64,000 bases of DNA, taken from contig JAFUKD010000007.1 of NCBI GenBank assembly GCA_017467905.1, positions 110,904 through 174,903 of the forward strand, in the 5' to 3' direction. Positions 44,336 to 52,526 of the stretch are shown here, piece after piece. Each line of letters begins with the position of its first letter. Position 1 is the first letter of the stretch. The notes below the pieces were generated by a model. It saw nothing but the letters and a program-made list of their open reading frames with translations, was not told the origin of the DNA and did not search any database. The translations under genes and the position numbers were made by a program. The DNA is from Phascolarctobacterium sp. (GTDB taxonomy: Bacteria; Bacillota; Negativicutes; Acidaminococcales; Acidaminococcaceae).

Positions 44336-47300
44336 ATGCAAGCAAAATATTGCATCATGCCTGACAAAGAGAAATTTTTTGCTTTCTTGTCCGGATTGTC
44401 TTTTTCCAAAGCCGAGCTAATGCAACTGCGTATGTTAGACATAAAGCAGATTTGTATTGATGAATCGGCCTGCTTATGGGAAATACACTATGGATGTGTT
44501 GCTCACCTTACTAATGGCTTAATGCAAGCGGCGGCCGAAAAACTGGCTGTCGCTTTTTCTTTGCGCAAGGTTATATTCATTAACGAAGCCAACGCCACCC
44601 ATCAGGTAGAGCTGACAAAAACAGAAGAATATCCGGAAGTAGAGTTCACTGATTGTGGCGGTGCTCCCAGCTATGATGACATACCATTGCCGGAAGAACC
44701 GCCTGATATCCAAATTGGTGAGGTTGACCCGCCGGAGCCTAACTGCGTAATGGAAGCAGAGACCTACGAGCAAGCTTATGAGCAGGCATATAATAGGCTA
44801 TATGGAGAAAAGAAAGATGACGGACGCTTGTGGGGTAAACCCATTAAGGGAAAGGTGCGCTCTATTGACAGTATTGTTGAAGAAGAAAATAGAGTTGTTG
44901 TAGAAGGCGAGTTTGTCAAAACTTTGGACAAGGATGGCAAGCTGACTGCCTTTAACGAAAGGGAACTGCGCACCGGTGATATTAACCTTACCTTTAATTT
45001 ATGTGATGGTACAGGTGGCTTGTTCATCAAAATGCGTTTTACCAGTAGGGATGGTAATGACCCCAAGGCTGAATGCAAGCAGCTGACAAGTTTGTTGAAA
45101 CTGGGAATGCGTTTGCGCATTCAAGGTAACGTTGCTCCCGACCGTTTTGCCAATGATGAGATGACCTTAACGCCTGCGGGGATTATGAAAATAGATGTGC
45201 CTGAACGTAAGGATAATGCGGAAGTAAAAAGGGTAGAGCTGCACTGCCATACGAAGATGAGCAAAATGGATGGCTTAACCCCAATGAAGGACCTGGTTAA
45301 AAAAGCAATTAAATGGGGACATAAGGCACTGGCGATTACGGACCATGGCGTTGTACAAGCCTTCCCCTTCTGCTATGACGAGGCAAAGGGCAGCGATTTG
45401 AAATTAATCTTTGGTATGGAAGGCTATCTGATTAGCGACCGCGAGGAGATTAAGGACGATATTGACCAGGAGGTTGCAGAAACCAAGAAAAAGGTTAATC
45501 GTACTAAAATCAAGAGCAACCATATTATCATCTTGGCAAAAAACGAAACAGGCTTGCGTAATTTGTATAAGCTGGTTTCCATTAGCCATTTACGTTATTT
45601 GAACAGTCGTCCCCTGCTGCCCCGCGAGGTTATCATGGAGCATAGGGATGGCTTGATTTTAGGTTCTGCCTGCGAGGCAGGTGAATTGTACCGCGCCATG
45701 ATGGCAGGCGCCAGCGAAGAAGCATTGGAAGAAATTGCTTCCTTCTATGATTATCTGGAAATTCAGCCCACAGGTAACAATATGTTTTTGGTACATAAGA
45801 ATATCTGTACCGAAAAAGATATTGAAGAATACAACCGCCGCATTTACGAGTTGGGCAAGCGTATGGGCAAGCTGACAGTTGCTACCGGCGACGTACACTT
45901 CCTTAACCCTGAGGATGAAAAGTATCGTGCTATTTTGCAGGCACCTTGGCATAAAGAAGGCGAAGTAGAATACCAGCCGCCCTTGTATTATCGCACTACA
46001 GAAGAAATGCTGGCGGAGTTCTCTTACTTAGGCGAAGATATTGCCTACGAGGTATGCGTAACCAATACCAATAAAATTGCTGATATGATAGAGCGGATTA
46101 AGCCGGTACCGGATACTGACCAGCTGTATTCACCTTCCATTCCCGGAGCGGAGGATGCGGTGCGTAACCTTACCTATACCAAAGCCTACGAATGGTACGG
46201 CAAGCCTTTACCCCAGCTGGTAGAGGACCGCTTGAAAATGGAGCTTGATTCCATTATTGGCAATGGCTTTTCCGTACTGTACTTTATTGCTCATAAGCTG
46301 GTAAAGCATTCCCTGGACCGTGGTTACTTAGTAGGTTCTCGTGGTAGTGTTGGCAGTTCCGTTGTGGCGACAATGCTGGAAATTACCGAGGTTAATGCCT
46401 TGAAGCCCCATTACCGCTGCGCCAAATGTAAGCACAGTGAATTCTTCCTGAACAATGAGGTGGATTCCGGCTTTGACCTGCCGCCCAAGGCTTGTCCCCA
46501 TTGCGGAACAGATATGGTGCGTGATGGGCACGACATTCCCTTTGCGGTATTCTTAGGCTTCCACGGCGACAAGGTTCCTGATATTGACTTGAACTTTTCC
46601 GGTGGCATTGACCCGGACGATGCGCTCGCCATGTCCGACCAATCCGTTGCTCACAAATATACGGAAGAGCTTTTTGGACGTGACAATGTATGCCGCGCAG
46701 GAACTATCGCAACTGTGGCGAACAAGACCGCCATTGGCTACATCTTAAAATATTTTGAAGGAAAGAATATCCATCCTCATCCTGCACATATTGCTTCTTT
46801 AGTTGAAGGCTTGGCTGGGGTAAAACGTACTACGGGCCAGCATCCCGGTGGAATTATGGTTGTACCGCGCAATATGGATATTCATTATATTACTCCCATC
46901 AACCGTCCTGCTGACGATAAGGATGGCGACACCGTAACAACCCACTACGATTATCACAGCATCAATGACCGTCTGGTTAAGCTGGATATTCTGGGGCACG
47001 ACGACCCCATGGTTTTAAAGATGCTGGAAAAATATCTGCAAGAGGACACAGACCCTAACTTCGATCCGAAACAGATACCTGTTGGCGACGAACCCACCTT
47101 GCGTATTTTCCAAGACACTTCATCCTTGGGGGTTACTCCGGAGCAAATTGGCAGTGACGTTGGAACTTTTGGTATTCCTGAATGTGGTACTTCCTTCGTG
47201 CGTCAGATGATTAAGGACGTACAACCGAAAAAGTTTAGTGAAATTGTGCGTGTATCCGGTTATTCCCACGGCACTGACGTGTGGCTGAACAACGCGCAGG

Positions 47301-48058
47301 ATTTAATCAAGGAAGGCAAGCCCGTTGCGGAAACCATCTCTACTCGTGACGATATCATGACCCATTTGATTTCCAAGGGCGTAGAACCAAGCCTTGCGTT
47401 TAAAACCATGGAGTATGTACGTAAGGGCAAGGCTGCTAAAAGCGGTTTAGAGTCTAAAATGAAGGAAGCAATGGAAGCGGTGAAGATTCCCGATTGGTAC
47501 ATTAAATCTTGTGAAAAGGTGCAGTACCTTTTCCCGAAGGCTCACGCTGTTGCCTACGTTTTGATGGCGTACCGCATTGCTTACTGCAAGGTGCATCACC
47601 CTAAACATTTTTACGCTTCCTATTTTACGGTACGTGCTACAGACTTTGACTACGCCCATGTGGCGAAGGGCTTGCACTACGTTAAGAACTTCATTAAAAA
47701 TGTTTACCTGCAGGGCTACAAGGCAAGTACCTTGGATAAGGCAACTGCAACCTATCTGGAGCTTGCCAATGAAATGATGGAACGTGGTTATGAATTTGAA
47801 AAGATAGATTTGTATAAATCCCATCCCACAAAATTCCTGATTACGGAAAAAGGCTTGCGCCCGCCCTTAGCTTCACTTAGCGGTGTGGGTAACAGCGCCG
47901 CATTAAGTATTGCCGCAGCCCGCGACCCGGAGCGTCCCTTTATTTCTCGCGAGGATTTACGCCTGCGTGCCAATGTTGGCAAGGCTGTCTTAGAACGCTT
48001 GGCAGAAGTTGGCGTGTTAGACGAGCTTCCTGAAAGCAACCAGATAGACCTGTTCTGA
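44336..48058 (+). CDS. polC: DNA polymerase III PolC-type alpha subunit lacking the proofreading exonuclease domain
   Basis: 1240 aa, about 200 shorter than Bacillus PolC. In order: N-terminal domain, OB fold (about 180-290), PHP domain starting VELHCHTKMSKMDG (His303), zinc finger CAKCKHSEFF...CPHCG, catalytic palm PDIDLNFSG, fingers and C-terminal helix-hairpin region. In Bacillus the PHP domain is interrupted by a DEDD 3'-5' exonuclease of about 190 residues between the FGMEGYL-like and SNHIIILAKN-like segments; here only about 33 charged residues (361-393) lie there and no DxETTG motif exists anywhere. Proofreading must therefore come from another protein. The rest of the enzyme is intact. 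Last gene of the block, closed by a terminator. Confidence 0.95.
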   Translation: MQAKYCIMPDKEKFFAFLSGLSFSKAELMQLRMLDIKQICIDESACLWEIHYGCVAHLTNGLMQAAAEKLAVAFSLRKVIFINEANATHQVELTKTEEYPEVEFTDCGGAPSYDDIPLPEEPPDIQIGEVDPPEPNCVMEAETYEQAYEQAYNRLYGEKKDDGRLWGKPIKGKVRSIDSIVEEENRVVVEGEFVKTLDKDGKLTAFNERELRTGDINLTFNLCDGTGGLFIKMRFTSRDGNDPKAECKQLTSLLKLGMRLRIQGNVAPDRFANDEMTLTPAGIMKIDVPERKDNAEVKRVELHCHTKMSKMDGLTPMKDLVKKAIKWGHKALAITDHGVVQAFPFCYDEAKGSDLKLIFGMEGYLISDREEIKDDIDQEVAETKKKVNRTKIKSNHIIILAKNETGLRNLYKLVSISHLRYLNSRPLLPREVIMEHRDGLILGSACEAGELYRAMMAGASEEALEEIASFYDYLEIQPTGNNMFLVHKNICTEKDIEEYNRRIYELGKRMGKLTVATGDVHFLNPEDEKYRAILQAPWHKEGEVEYQPPLYYRTTEEMLAEFSYLGEDIAYEVCVTNTNKIADMIERIKPVPDTDQLYSPSIPGAEDAVRNLTYTKAYEWYGKPLPQLVEDRLKMELDSIIGNGFSVLYFIAHKLVKHSLDRGYLVGSRGSVGSSVVATMLEITEVNALKPHYRCAKCKHSEFFLNNEVDSGFDLPPKACPHCGTDMVRDGHDIPFAVFLGFHGDKVPDIDLNFSGGIDPDDALAMSDQSVAHKYTEELFGRDNVCRAGTIATVANKTAIGYILKYFEGKNIHPHPAHIASLVEGLAGVKRTTGQHPGGIMVVPRNMDIHYITPINRPADDKDGDTVTTHYDYHSINDRLVKLDILGHDDPMVLKMLEKYLQEDTDPNFDPKQIPVGDEPTLRIFQDTSSLGVTPEQIGSDVGTFGIPECGTSFVRQMIKDVQPKKFSEIVRVSGYSHGTDVWLNNAQDLIKEGKPVAETISTRDDIMTHLISKGVEPSLAFKTMEYVRKGKAAKSGLESKMKEAMEAVKIPDWYIKSCEKVQYLFPKAHAVAYVLMAYRIAYCKVHHPKHFYASYFTVRATDFDYAHVAKGLHYVKNFIKNVYLQGYKASTLDKATATYLELANEMMERGYEFEKIDLYKSHPTKFLITEKGLRPPLASLSGVGNSAALSIAAARDPERPFISREDLRLRANVGKAVLERLAEVGVLDELPESNQIDLF

Positions 48059-48102
48059 AAATAAAAGACTGGCTTAAATTATAAGCCTGATTACAAATTA
48101 AA

Positions 48103-48152
48103 AGACCTCTCGAAAATTTTGCTTGTTCAAAATTTAGAGAGGTCTAATTTTT
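48103..48152. terminator. Bidirectional terminator between polC and the antiporter gene
   Basis: AGACCTCTC (48103-48111) pairs with GAGAGGTCT near 48137-48145, extended by AAAATTTT/AAAATTT inner pairing, with a T-run on the + side and an A-run giving a T-run on the minus side. Confidence 0.8.
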
Positions 48153-48169
48153 TAGAAGAGGGTGAAGGC

Positions 48170-50473
48170 TTACAAGATTTCTTCGCGGATAAGCTTGTTC
48201 ACCATTTTTTGCTTACCTAATACCCACAAGAGGTCTCCCTTTTCAAAAGTAAGGGAGAGGTTAGGATTGGTAATAACGTAAGCGCCACGCTCTAAACCTA
48301 TTACGAGAGCGCTCCAGTTTTCGCGCAGGTTGGCTGCCTTGATGGACTTACCCAAAAGGGGAGAGTGGTTGTCGATAGTAATTGCCAAAGACAGGAATTT
48401 CAGCTCAGGCTCTTCGGCGTGGCTTTGCAGCATAAATTCACGCAGGCTGATGGGTGCATCCACAAGCTCTAAATCAATCTGCTTGCCTGCAACAGCGGCA
48501 TGGAACATTTTAAATTGCTCACTGGTACCGATAATCAGTAGGGTGGAATCAGTTTCCAATACATATTCTGCGCCGGGCATATCCACTACCTGATTGGGAG
48601 TAGTTACCTGTAAAATATTACAGCCGTAGTTGGAACGGAAGTTAGTTTCTAACAGGGTCTTACCTATAAACTTACTATCTGCCGGTAATTTGTAACGCGC
48701 CAGCTGTAAATCTTCGTCGAACCAGTTTTGCGGGCAGCCCTGTTCGCTGCAAACCTTTTCTCTGTGCTTGCGCATATGCTTTTCGTTAAGATTCACAAGG
48801 AAGCGGGATTCAATACGCAAGTATTCACTAAGCAGCCAGTCGGAGGAGTAGATGAGATAACCAACGCCTGCAACTGCAAGGATGGAAACAAAGTAGGGAA
48901 GCTCCATCAGGCTGTGGAAGGCGTACATCATAGAACCAATGGCAGTTAAAATTTTAAAGAAGATTAAAATTAACAGCGGGAAGTGGTTGGAACGCTTCTT
49001 GAACCACAGAACGGAAAAGAGCTCTTCGTTTTGCGTGCGGCTTGTCAGAACCACGCGTAAAATGGGGGACATGGCAAGCAGGGTTACTGCGCCTGTAAGC
49101 AAATTGCTGTAGGGCAACGCCAAGGTGTTCTGCAAATAGGGAAGTAGATAATATTTTGCGCCCATGGCAATGGCAAAGAGCAGGGTTAAGTAAATGAACA
49201 TACGGGTAAAATAGCCTTGCAGCAGTGCGCTCCAGTCGCTGTCATCAGCTTCGTCGTCCTCGTCGGTGTAACGGTCCAGCCATTGCAAAAGCTTCATGGG
49301 CAGCAGCTTGTTCATTGCTCTGTAAGCAGGGTCCGCCGCCATGATGAAGAAAGGAGTAGTAAAGGTTGTTACTACAGAAACTGCAACGATGATGGGATAG
49401 AGGAACTCGCTGATAACACCAAGGCTCATACCGAGGGAAGCAATAATGAAGGAAAATTCACCGATTTGCGCCAAGCTGAAACCGCAGTGCATGGAAATGT
49501 TTAGGTTTTGCCCTGCCGCCAGTACGCCGCCGGTAGAGAAAATAAGCTTGCCGATAATGGTAACGATAACAATGCAGAAGATGGGGAAGGAATATTGCAA
49601 CAGCAGTGCCGGGTCAACCAGCATACCTACGGATACGAAGAACACTGCGCCGAACAAATCCTTAACAGGCTTTACCAAATGCTCTATATGTTCTGCGTTG
49701 GGAGCTTCTGCAATTAAAGAACCCATGATGAAAGCACCAAGAGCTGCCGAGAAGCCCATGTGAGTTGCCAGTACTACCATGCCCAAGCACAAGCCAATGG
49801 AAGCAACGATTAAGGTTTCGTCGTTCATCAGGTTGTGTGCTTTCTTAAAGAAGGTGGGAATAAGGTACATACCCATTACGAACCACAGGGTTAAGAAAAA
49901 TGCCAAACGTCCTACGCCCATGGCAAGCTCCATGGAAGAAATGCCTGCTGCCGCCAAGGTAGAAAGCATTACCATCATAATGATGCCTGCAATATCTTCA
50001 ACAATCAAAATGCCAAAGACCATTTCTGTAAAACGCTTGCCCTTTAATTTTAAATCTTCAAAGGCTTTGATGATGATGGTGGTAGAGCTCATAGCAAGCA
50101 TGCCGCCAAGGAAAATACTGTCCATATGGCTCCAGCCTAAGAGCGTACCGCATAAATAACCCATGCCAAGCATACCGCCAATTTCAACGGCAGTAGCTAT
50201 GAAGGCAGTGTTGCCTACGCTTTTTAATTTGTAAAAGCTAAATTCCAAGCCCAAGGCAAATAATAGGAAGATAACACCTATTTCAGACCACGCCTGGATA
50301 TTGGTGGTATCCGTTACCGTTGGGAAAAAGTTAAAATGAGGACCGGTAATGAAGCCGGCAATGATGTAACCCAAAACCAGTGGCTGGTTTAACTTTTTGA
50401 AAAGAATGGTTGTGATACCTGCGACGAGCAAAATCATCGCTAAATCTGTAATAATAGTTGGTAAGTGCGCCAT
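48170..50473 (-). CDS. Kef/CPA2-type cation/proton antiporter with two C-terminal TrkA-C domains
   Basis: 767 aa from ATG 50473, which has AAGGAG 6 nt upstream; an in-frame ATG at 50521 precedes that site. N-terminal CPA2 exchanger (LGYIIAGFITGPHFNF, FALGLEFSFYKLKSVG, about 12 TM), a second hydrophobic region (about 430-560), then two RCK-C/TrkA-C domains (ADSKFIGKTLLETNFRSNY; NHSPLLGKSIKAANLRENW) without a TrkA-N nucleotide domain. Potassium or sodium/proton exchange gated by a small ligand is expected. Only long minus-strand gene in the window. Confidence 0.9.
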   Translation of the reverse strand: MAHLPTIITDLAMILLVAGITTILFKKLNQPLVLGYIIAGFITGPHFNFFPTVTDTTNIQAWSEIGVIFLLFALGLEFSFYKLKSVGNTAFIATAVEIGGMLGMGYLCGTLLGWSHMDSIFLGGMLAMSSTTIIIKAFEDLKLKGKRFTEMVFGILIVEDIAGIIMMVMLSTLAAAGISSMELAMGVGRLAFFLTLWFVMGMYLIPTFFKKAHNLMNDETLIVASIGLCLGMVVLATHMGFSAALGAFIMGSLIAEAPNAEHIEHLVKPVKDLFGAVFFVSVGMLVDPALLLQYSFPIFCIVIVTIIGKLIFSTGGVLAAGQNLNISMHCGFSLAQIGEFSFIIASLGMSLGVISEFLYPIIVAVSVVTTFTTPFFIMAADPAYRAMNKLLPMKLLQWLDRYTDEDDEADDSDWSALLQGYFTRMFIYLTLLFAIAMGAKYYLLPYLQNTLALPYSNLLTGAVTLLAMSPILRVVLTSRTQNEELFSVLWFKKRSNHFPLLILIFFKILTAIGSMMYAFHSLMELPYFVSILAVAGVGYLIYSSDWLLSEYLRIESRFLVNLNEKHMRKHREKVCSEQGCPQNWFDEDLQLARYKLPADSKFIGKTLLETNFRSNYGCNILQVTTPNQVVDMPGAEYVLETDSTLLIIGTSEQFKMFHAAVAGKQIDLELVDAPISLREFMLQSHAEEPELKFLSLAITIDNHSPLLGKSIKAANLRENWSALVIGLERGAYVITNPNLSLTFEKGDLLWVLGKQKMVNKLIREEIL

Positions 50474-50514
50474 GGAGTGCTCCTTTCTGTGTGCTAATAC
50501 TTGCGTAACTAATG

Positions 50515-50543
50515 CAGACAAATAAGAAAAAATGATGTATAAT
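50515..50543 (+). promoter_or_regulatory. Promoter of the class IV aminotransferase-like gene
   Basis: CAGACA (50515-50520, 4/6), 17-bp spacer, TATAAT (50538-50543). It is back to back with the antiporter promoter, so the two units may be co-regulated. Confidence 0.55.
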
Positions 50544-50572
50544 ATTATAGCTTGTATTTATTATACAGGCAA
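50544..50572 (-). promoter_or_regulatory. Promoter of the antiporter gene
   Basis: Minus strand: TTGCCT (50572-50567), 17-bp spacer, TATAAT (50549-50544). Confidence 0.6.
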
Positions 50573-50633
50573 TTTATCCCACGAAAAATATGTAAAATGT
50601 GAAACTTATTAAAAATATAACGGAGGGTATCCC

Positions 50634-51500
50634 ATGAGTGAAAATTTAGTTCTTATTAACGGCGAAATTATGCCGGAACACGAAGCATTTATTGAAGTAA
50701 ACGATCGCGGTCATAATTTTGGTGACGGCGTTTTTGAAATTGTACCTGTTTATAATGGACGCTGCTTTGCCTTGCTGCCCCATATGAACAACCTGTTTGA
50801 ATCTGTAATCCAAGCAAAAATTCCTGCTGTATATATGATTGAAGAATTTGTTGGATTCCATGAAGCTCTTATTCAGGCAACCGGTCTTACAGAATGTAAC
50901 ATCTATACCCAAATTACCCGTGGTGCCGGTATGTACAACCTGGCTTTTCCGGAACAATGCGTTCCTACTCTGAGCATGTTCGCTGTTCCTGTTGACCGCG
51001 ATGCCTTGGAAGCAAAACGTGCTAAGGGCGTAAACGTAATTACTGAAGAAGATGTGCGCTGGGAACGTTGCGACATCAATACCTTGAACCGTATGCCGGA
51101 AGCAATGGCTCGCCAAAAGGCTTTCGTTGGTAACGCCTTTGATGCGCTTTTTGTACGCGACGGCAAAATTACCGAAAGCACCGAAGCAAGCTTCGTAATC
51201 TATAAGGACGGCATCCTCTGGACTCATCCGGAAGACAAGCATATCCATAAGAACATCACCCGTCGTTTGTTAAAGGAACGTTTAGCTGTAGACTTAGGCT
51301 TGCAGGTTGTAGAACGTGCCTTTGATAAAGACTTTGCTTTGAAAGCAGATGAAGCGTTCCTGTGTGGACCGCGCTGCGAATTTATGCCTGTTACCAAAAT
51401 TGACCGTAGCTTTATTGGCGACAAGCAGCCGGGCGAAATTACTAAACAGCTGCAAGAAGCGTACAAGGCTTTCGTAGCTAAAGAGTGCCCTGTAAAATAA
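50634..51500 (+). CDS. Class IV aminotransferase-fold protein (D-amino-acid transaminase-like) lacking the PLP lysine
   Basis: 288 aa, fold-type IV throughout: start NGEIMPEHEAFIEVNDRGHNFGDGVFE, then RWERCDINTLNRM, DGKITESTEASF, and THPEDKHIHKNITRRLL. Against Bacillus D-amino-acid transaminase as I remember it (RWLRCDIKSLNLL), the Schiff-base Lys145 corresponds here to Asn149 (codon AAT at 51078-51080). Without that lysine normal transamination is not expected; the protein may bind PLP for another role or do different chemistry. Good ribosome binding site (GGAGGG) and undecayed reading frame argue that it is functional. The ECF-like gene follows 1 bp after its stop. Confidence 0.85.
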   Translation: MSENLVLINGEIMPEHEAFIEVNDRGHNFGDGVFEIVPVYNGRCFALLPHMNNLFESVIQAKIPAVYMIEEFVGFHEALIQATGLTECNIYTQITRGAGMYNLAFPEQCVPTLSMFAVPVDRDALEAKRAKGVNVITEEDVRWERCDINTLNRMPEAMARQKAFVGNAFDALFVRDGKITESTEASFVIYKDGILWTHPEDKHIHKNITRRLLKERLAVDLGLQVVERAFDKDFALKADEAFLCGPRCEFMPVTKIDRSFIGDKQPGEITKQLQEAYKAFVAKECPVK

Positions 51501-51501
51501 A

Positions 51502-52011
51502 ATGAAAACTAAAAGCTTGGTGTTGGGGGCGCTGCTGGTTGCCATTGCAGTTATCTTGCAGGCAAGCAGGTTGGTGCTTCCCTTGCCGCCATTGTTTACC
51601 ACCTTCATAATAGGCACATTGGTAAATATGATGCTGGTGCTGTGTGTAAAATTAAATGGTTTTACCTCCGCAGCAGTTCTATCAGTGCTGCTACCCGTTT
51701 TTGCTTACATCCAAGGGCAGCTGCTCTTGCCGCTTTTGATACCCGTTGTCGCGTTAGGGAACATTCTTTTTTCTTACGCAGTACGGGCGGTGAGCAGGGG
51801 AGTGCTTGCGTATTTGTTGCCACCTGCGATAAAGGCAGTGAGTATGTGTGCAGGTGCTTACGTTGTCATTGCCTTACTTGGAATTGAAAGCGTTGCCATG
51901 AAAAAGGGAATACTTTTTGCCATGAGCGTACCGCAGCTTGTGACTGGTGTGGCTGGCATCTTGGCGGCGAAGAAGATGGTGGTAGTGATAAAGAAACTTA
52001 TAAATTTTTAG
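51502..52011 (+). CDS. ECF transporter S component-like membrane protein
   Basis: 169 aa, five or six TM helices, small and Ala/Val/Leu rich, starting KTKSLVLGALLVAIAVILQ like substrate-binding S components of energy-coupling factor transporters. Vitamin or cofactor substrate unknown; coupling to a PLP-enzyme-fold gene might hint at a B6-type substrate, but this is speculation. No EcfA/T genes nearby. Confidence 0.6.
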   Translation: MKTKSLVLGALLVAIAVILQASRLVLPLPPLFTTFIIGTLVNMMLVLCVKLNGFTSAAVLSVLLPVFAYIQGQLLLPLLIPVVALGNILFSYAVRAVSRGVLAYLLPPAIKAVSMCAGAYVVIALLGIESVAMKKGILFAMSVPQLVTGVAGILAAKKMVVVIKKLINF

Positions 52012-52040
52012 GTAACAGCGTTTTTAAAACACTGTTGCCT
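52011..52040 (+). terminator. Terminator overlapping the end of the ECF-like gene
   Basis: 13-bp stem with two wobbles (52011-52023 region with 52027-52039), then a seven-T run at 52043-52049. Confidence 0.75.
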
Positions 52041-52109
52041 AATTTTTTTGTTTATTTTAGAAATTTTTTCCGCTTTTGGTAAGTCTAACCTGCGAACGAA
52101 CGTAAGCTG

Positions 52110-52154
52110 TCCCCTTTGGGGAAAGTGGCGCAACGAAGTTGCGACGAAAGGGGA
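52110..52154. repeat. Palindromic repeat unit with GCAACGAAGTTGC core, copy 1
   Basis: TCCCCTTT at the left end pairs with AAAGGGGA at the right end; an inner GCAAC-GAA-GTTGC stem-loop lies in the middle. Same family as 55408-55447, 55477-55521, 62125-62167 and 62442-62486. Confidence 0.8.
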
Positions 52155-52167
52155 ATGCAGTAACGAT

Positions 52168-52183
52168 TGTTTCACGTGAAACA
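52168..52183. promoter_or_regulatory. parS centromere site, left copy
   Basis: The 16-bp palindrome TGTTTCACGTGAAACA is a perfect match to the bacterial parS consensus bound by chromosomal ParB/Spo0J. It lies inside the direct repeat. Confidence 0.85.
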
Positions 52184-52238
52184 TTTGCAGGAGAGGGACA
52201 TGGATTTATAAAATTTTTTGAGAAATATTAGTGATTAC

Positions 52239-52438
52239 AACCCACACAACTACTTACGTTCAACAGTGACTCCCAACGCAACATTCTAGTTAAAAATATC
52301 GTTGCCCACATATTCGCTTCGTAGTGTTTCGTAAACATTTAGAAAGTACAGCTCAGGATGTGGTCTTAACGATATTTTTCTCGATACAGTTGTTGCTGCT
52401 CGTCACAATCGTTTCACTCAAAGTGGTTGTGTGAGGTT
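52239..52438. repeat. Long structured inverted-repeat element, copy 1
   Basis: Outer stem of about 16 bp (52239-52254 with 52422-52438, one bulge and one wobble) and a separate inner stem formed by AAAAATATCGTTGCCCACAT (52292-52311) and ATGTGG...AACGATATTTTT (52358-52379). The core between (ATATTCGCTTCG, then TTTAGAAAGTACAGCTCAG) is shared with copy 2 at 62180-62388. No ORF. Inner-stem bases differ between copies in compensating fashion. Confidence 0.75.
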
Positions 52439-52526
52439 AATTATTTACAGAAACTATTTAATTTTGAATTGTAAGTGTATAATATAGACAATGGAGTAAA
52501 TCTTTAGAAAATGATGAGGGTGTTTT

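Larger units (their letters stand above)
52085..52186 (+). repeat. 102-bp exact direct repeat, left copy (carries parS)
   Basis: Identical over 102 bp to 55452-55553; similarity continues for about 40 bp past the right end (GGGACATGG, TTATAAA). It contains one palindromic repeat unit (52110-52154) and a parS sequence (52168-52183). The pair flanks the accessory genes 52527-55301. Confidence 0.95.

Noticed and set aside
52012..52526. Replication origin suggested by parS
   Set aside because: No dnaA gene or cluster of DnaA boxes visible; parS alone does not mark an origin.
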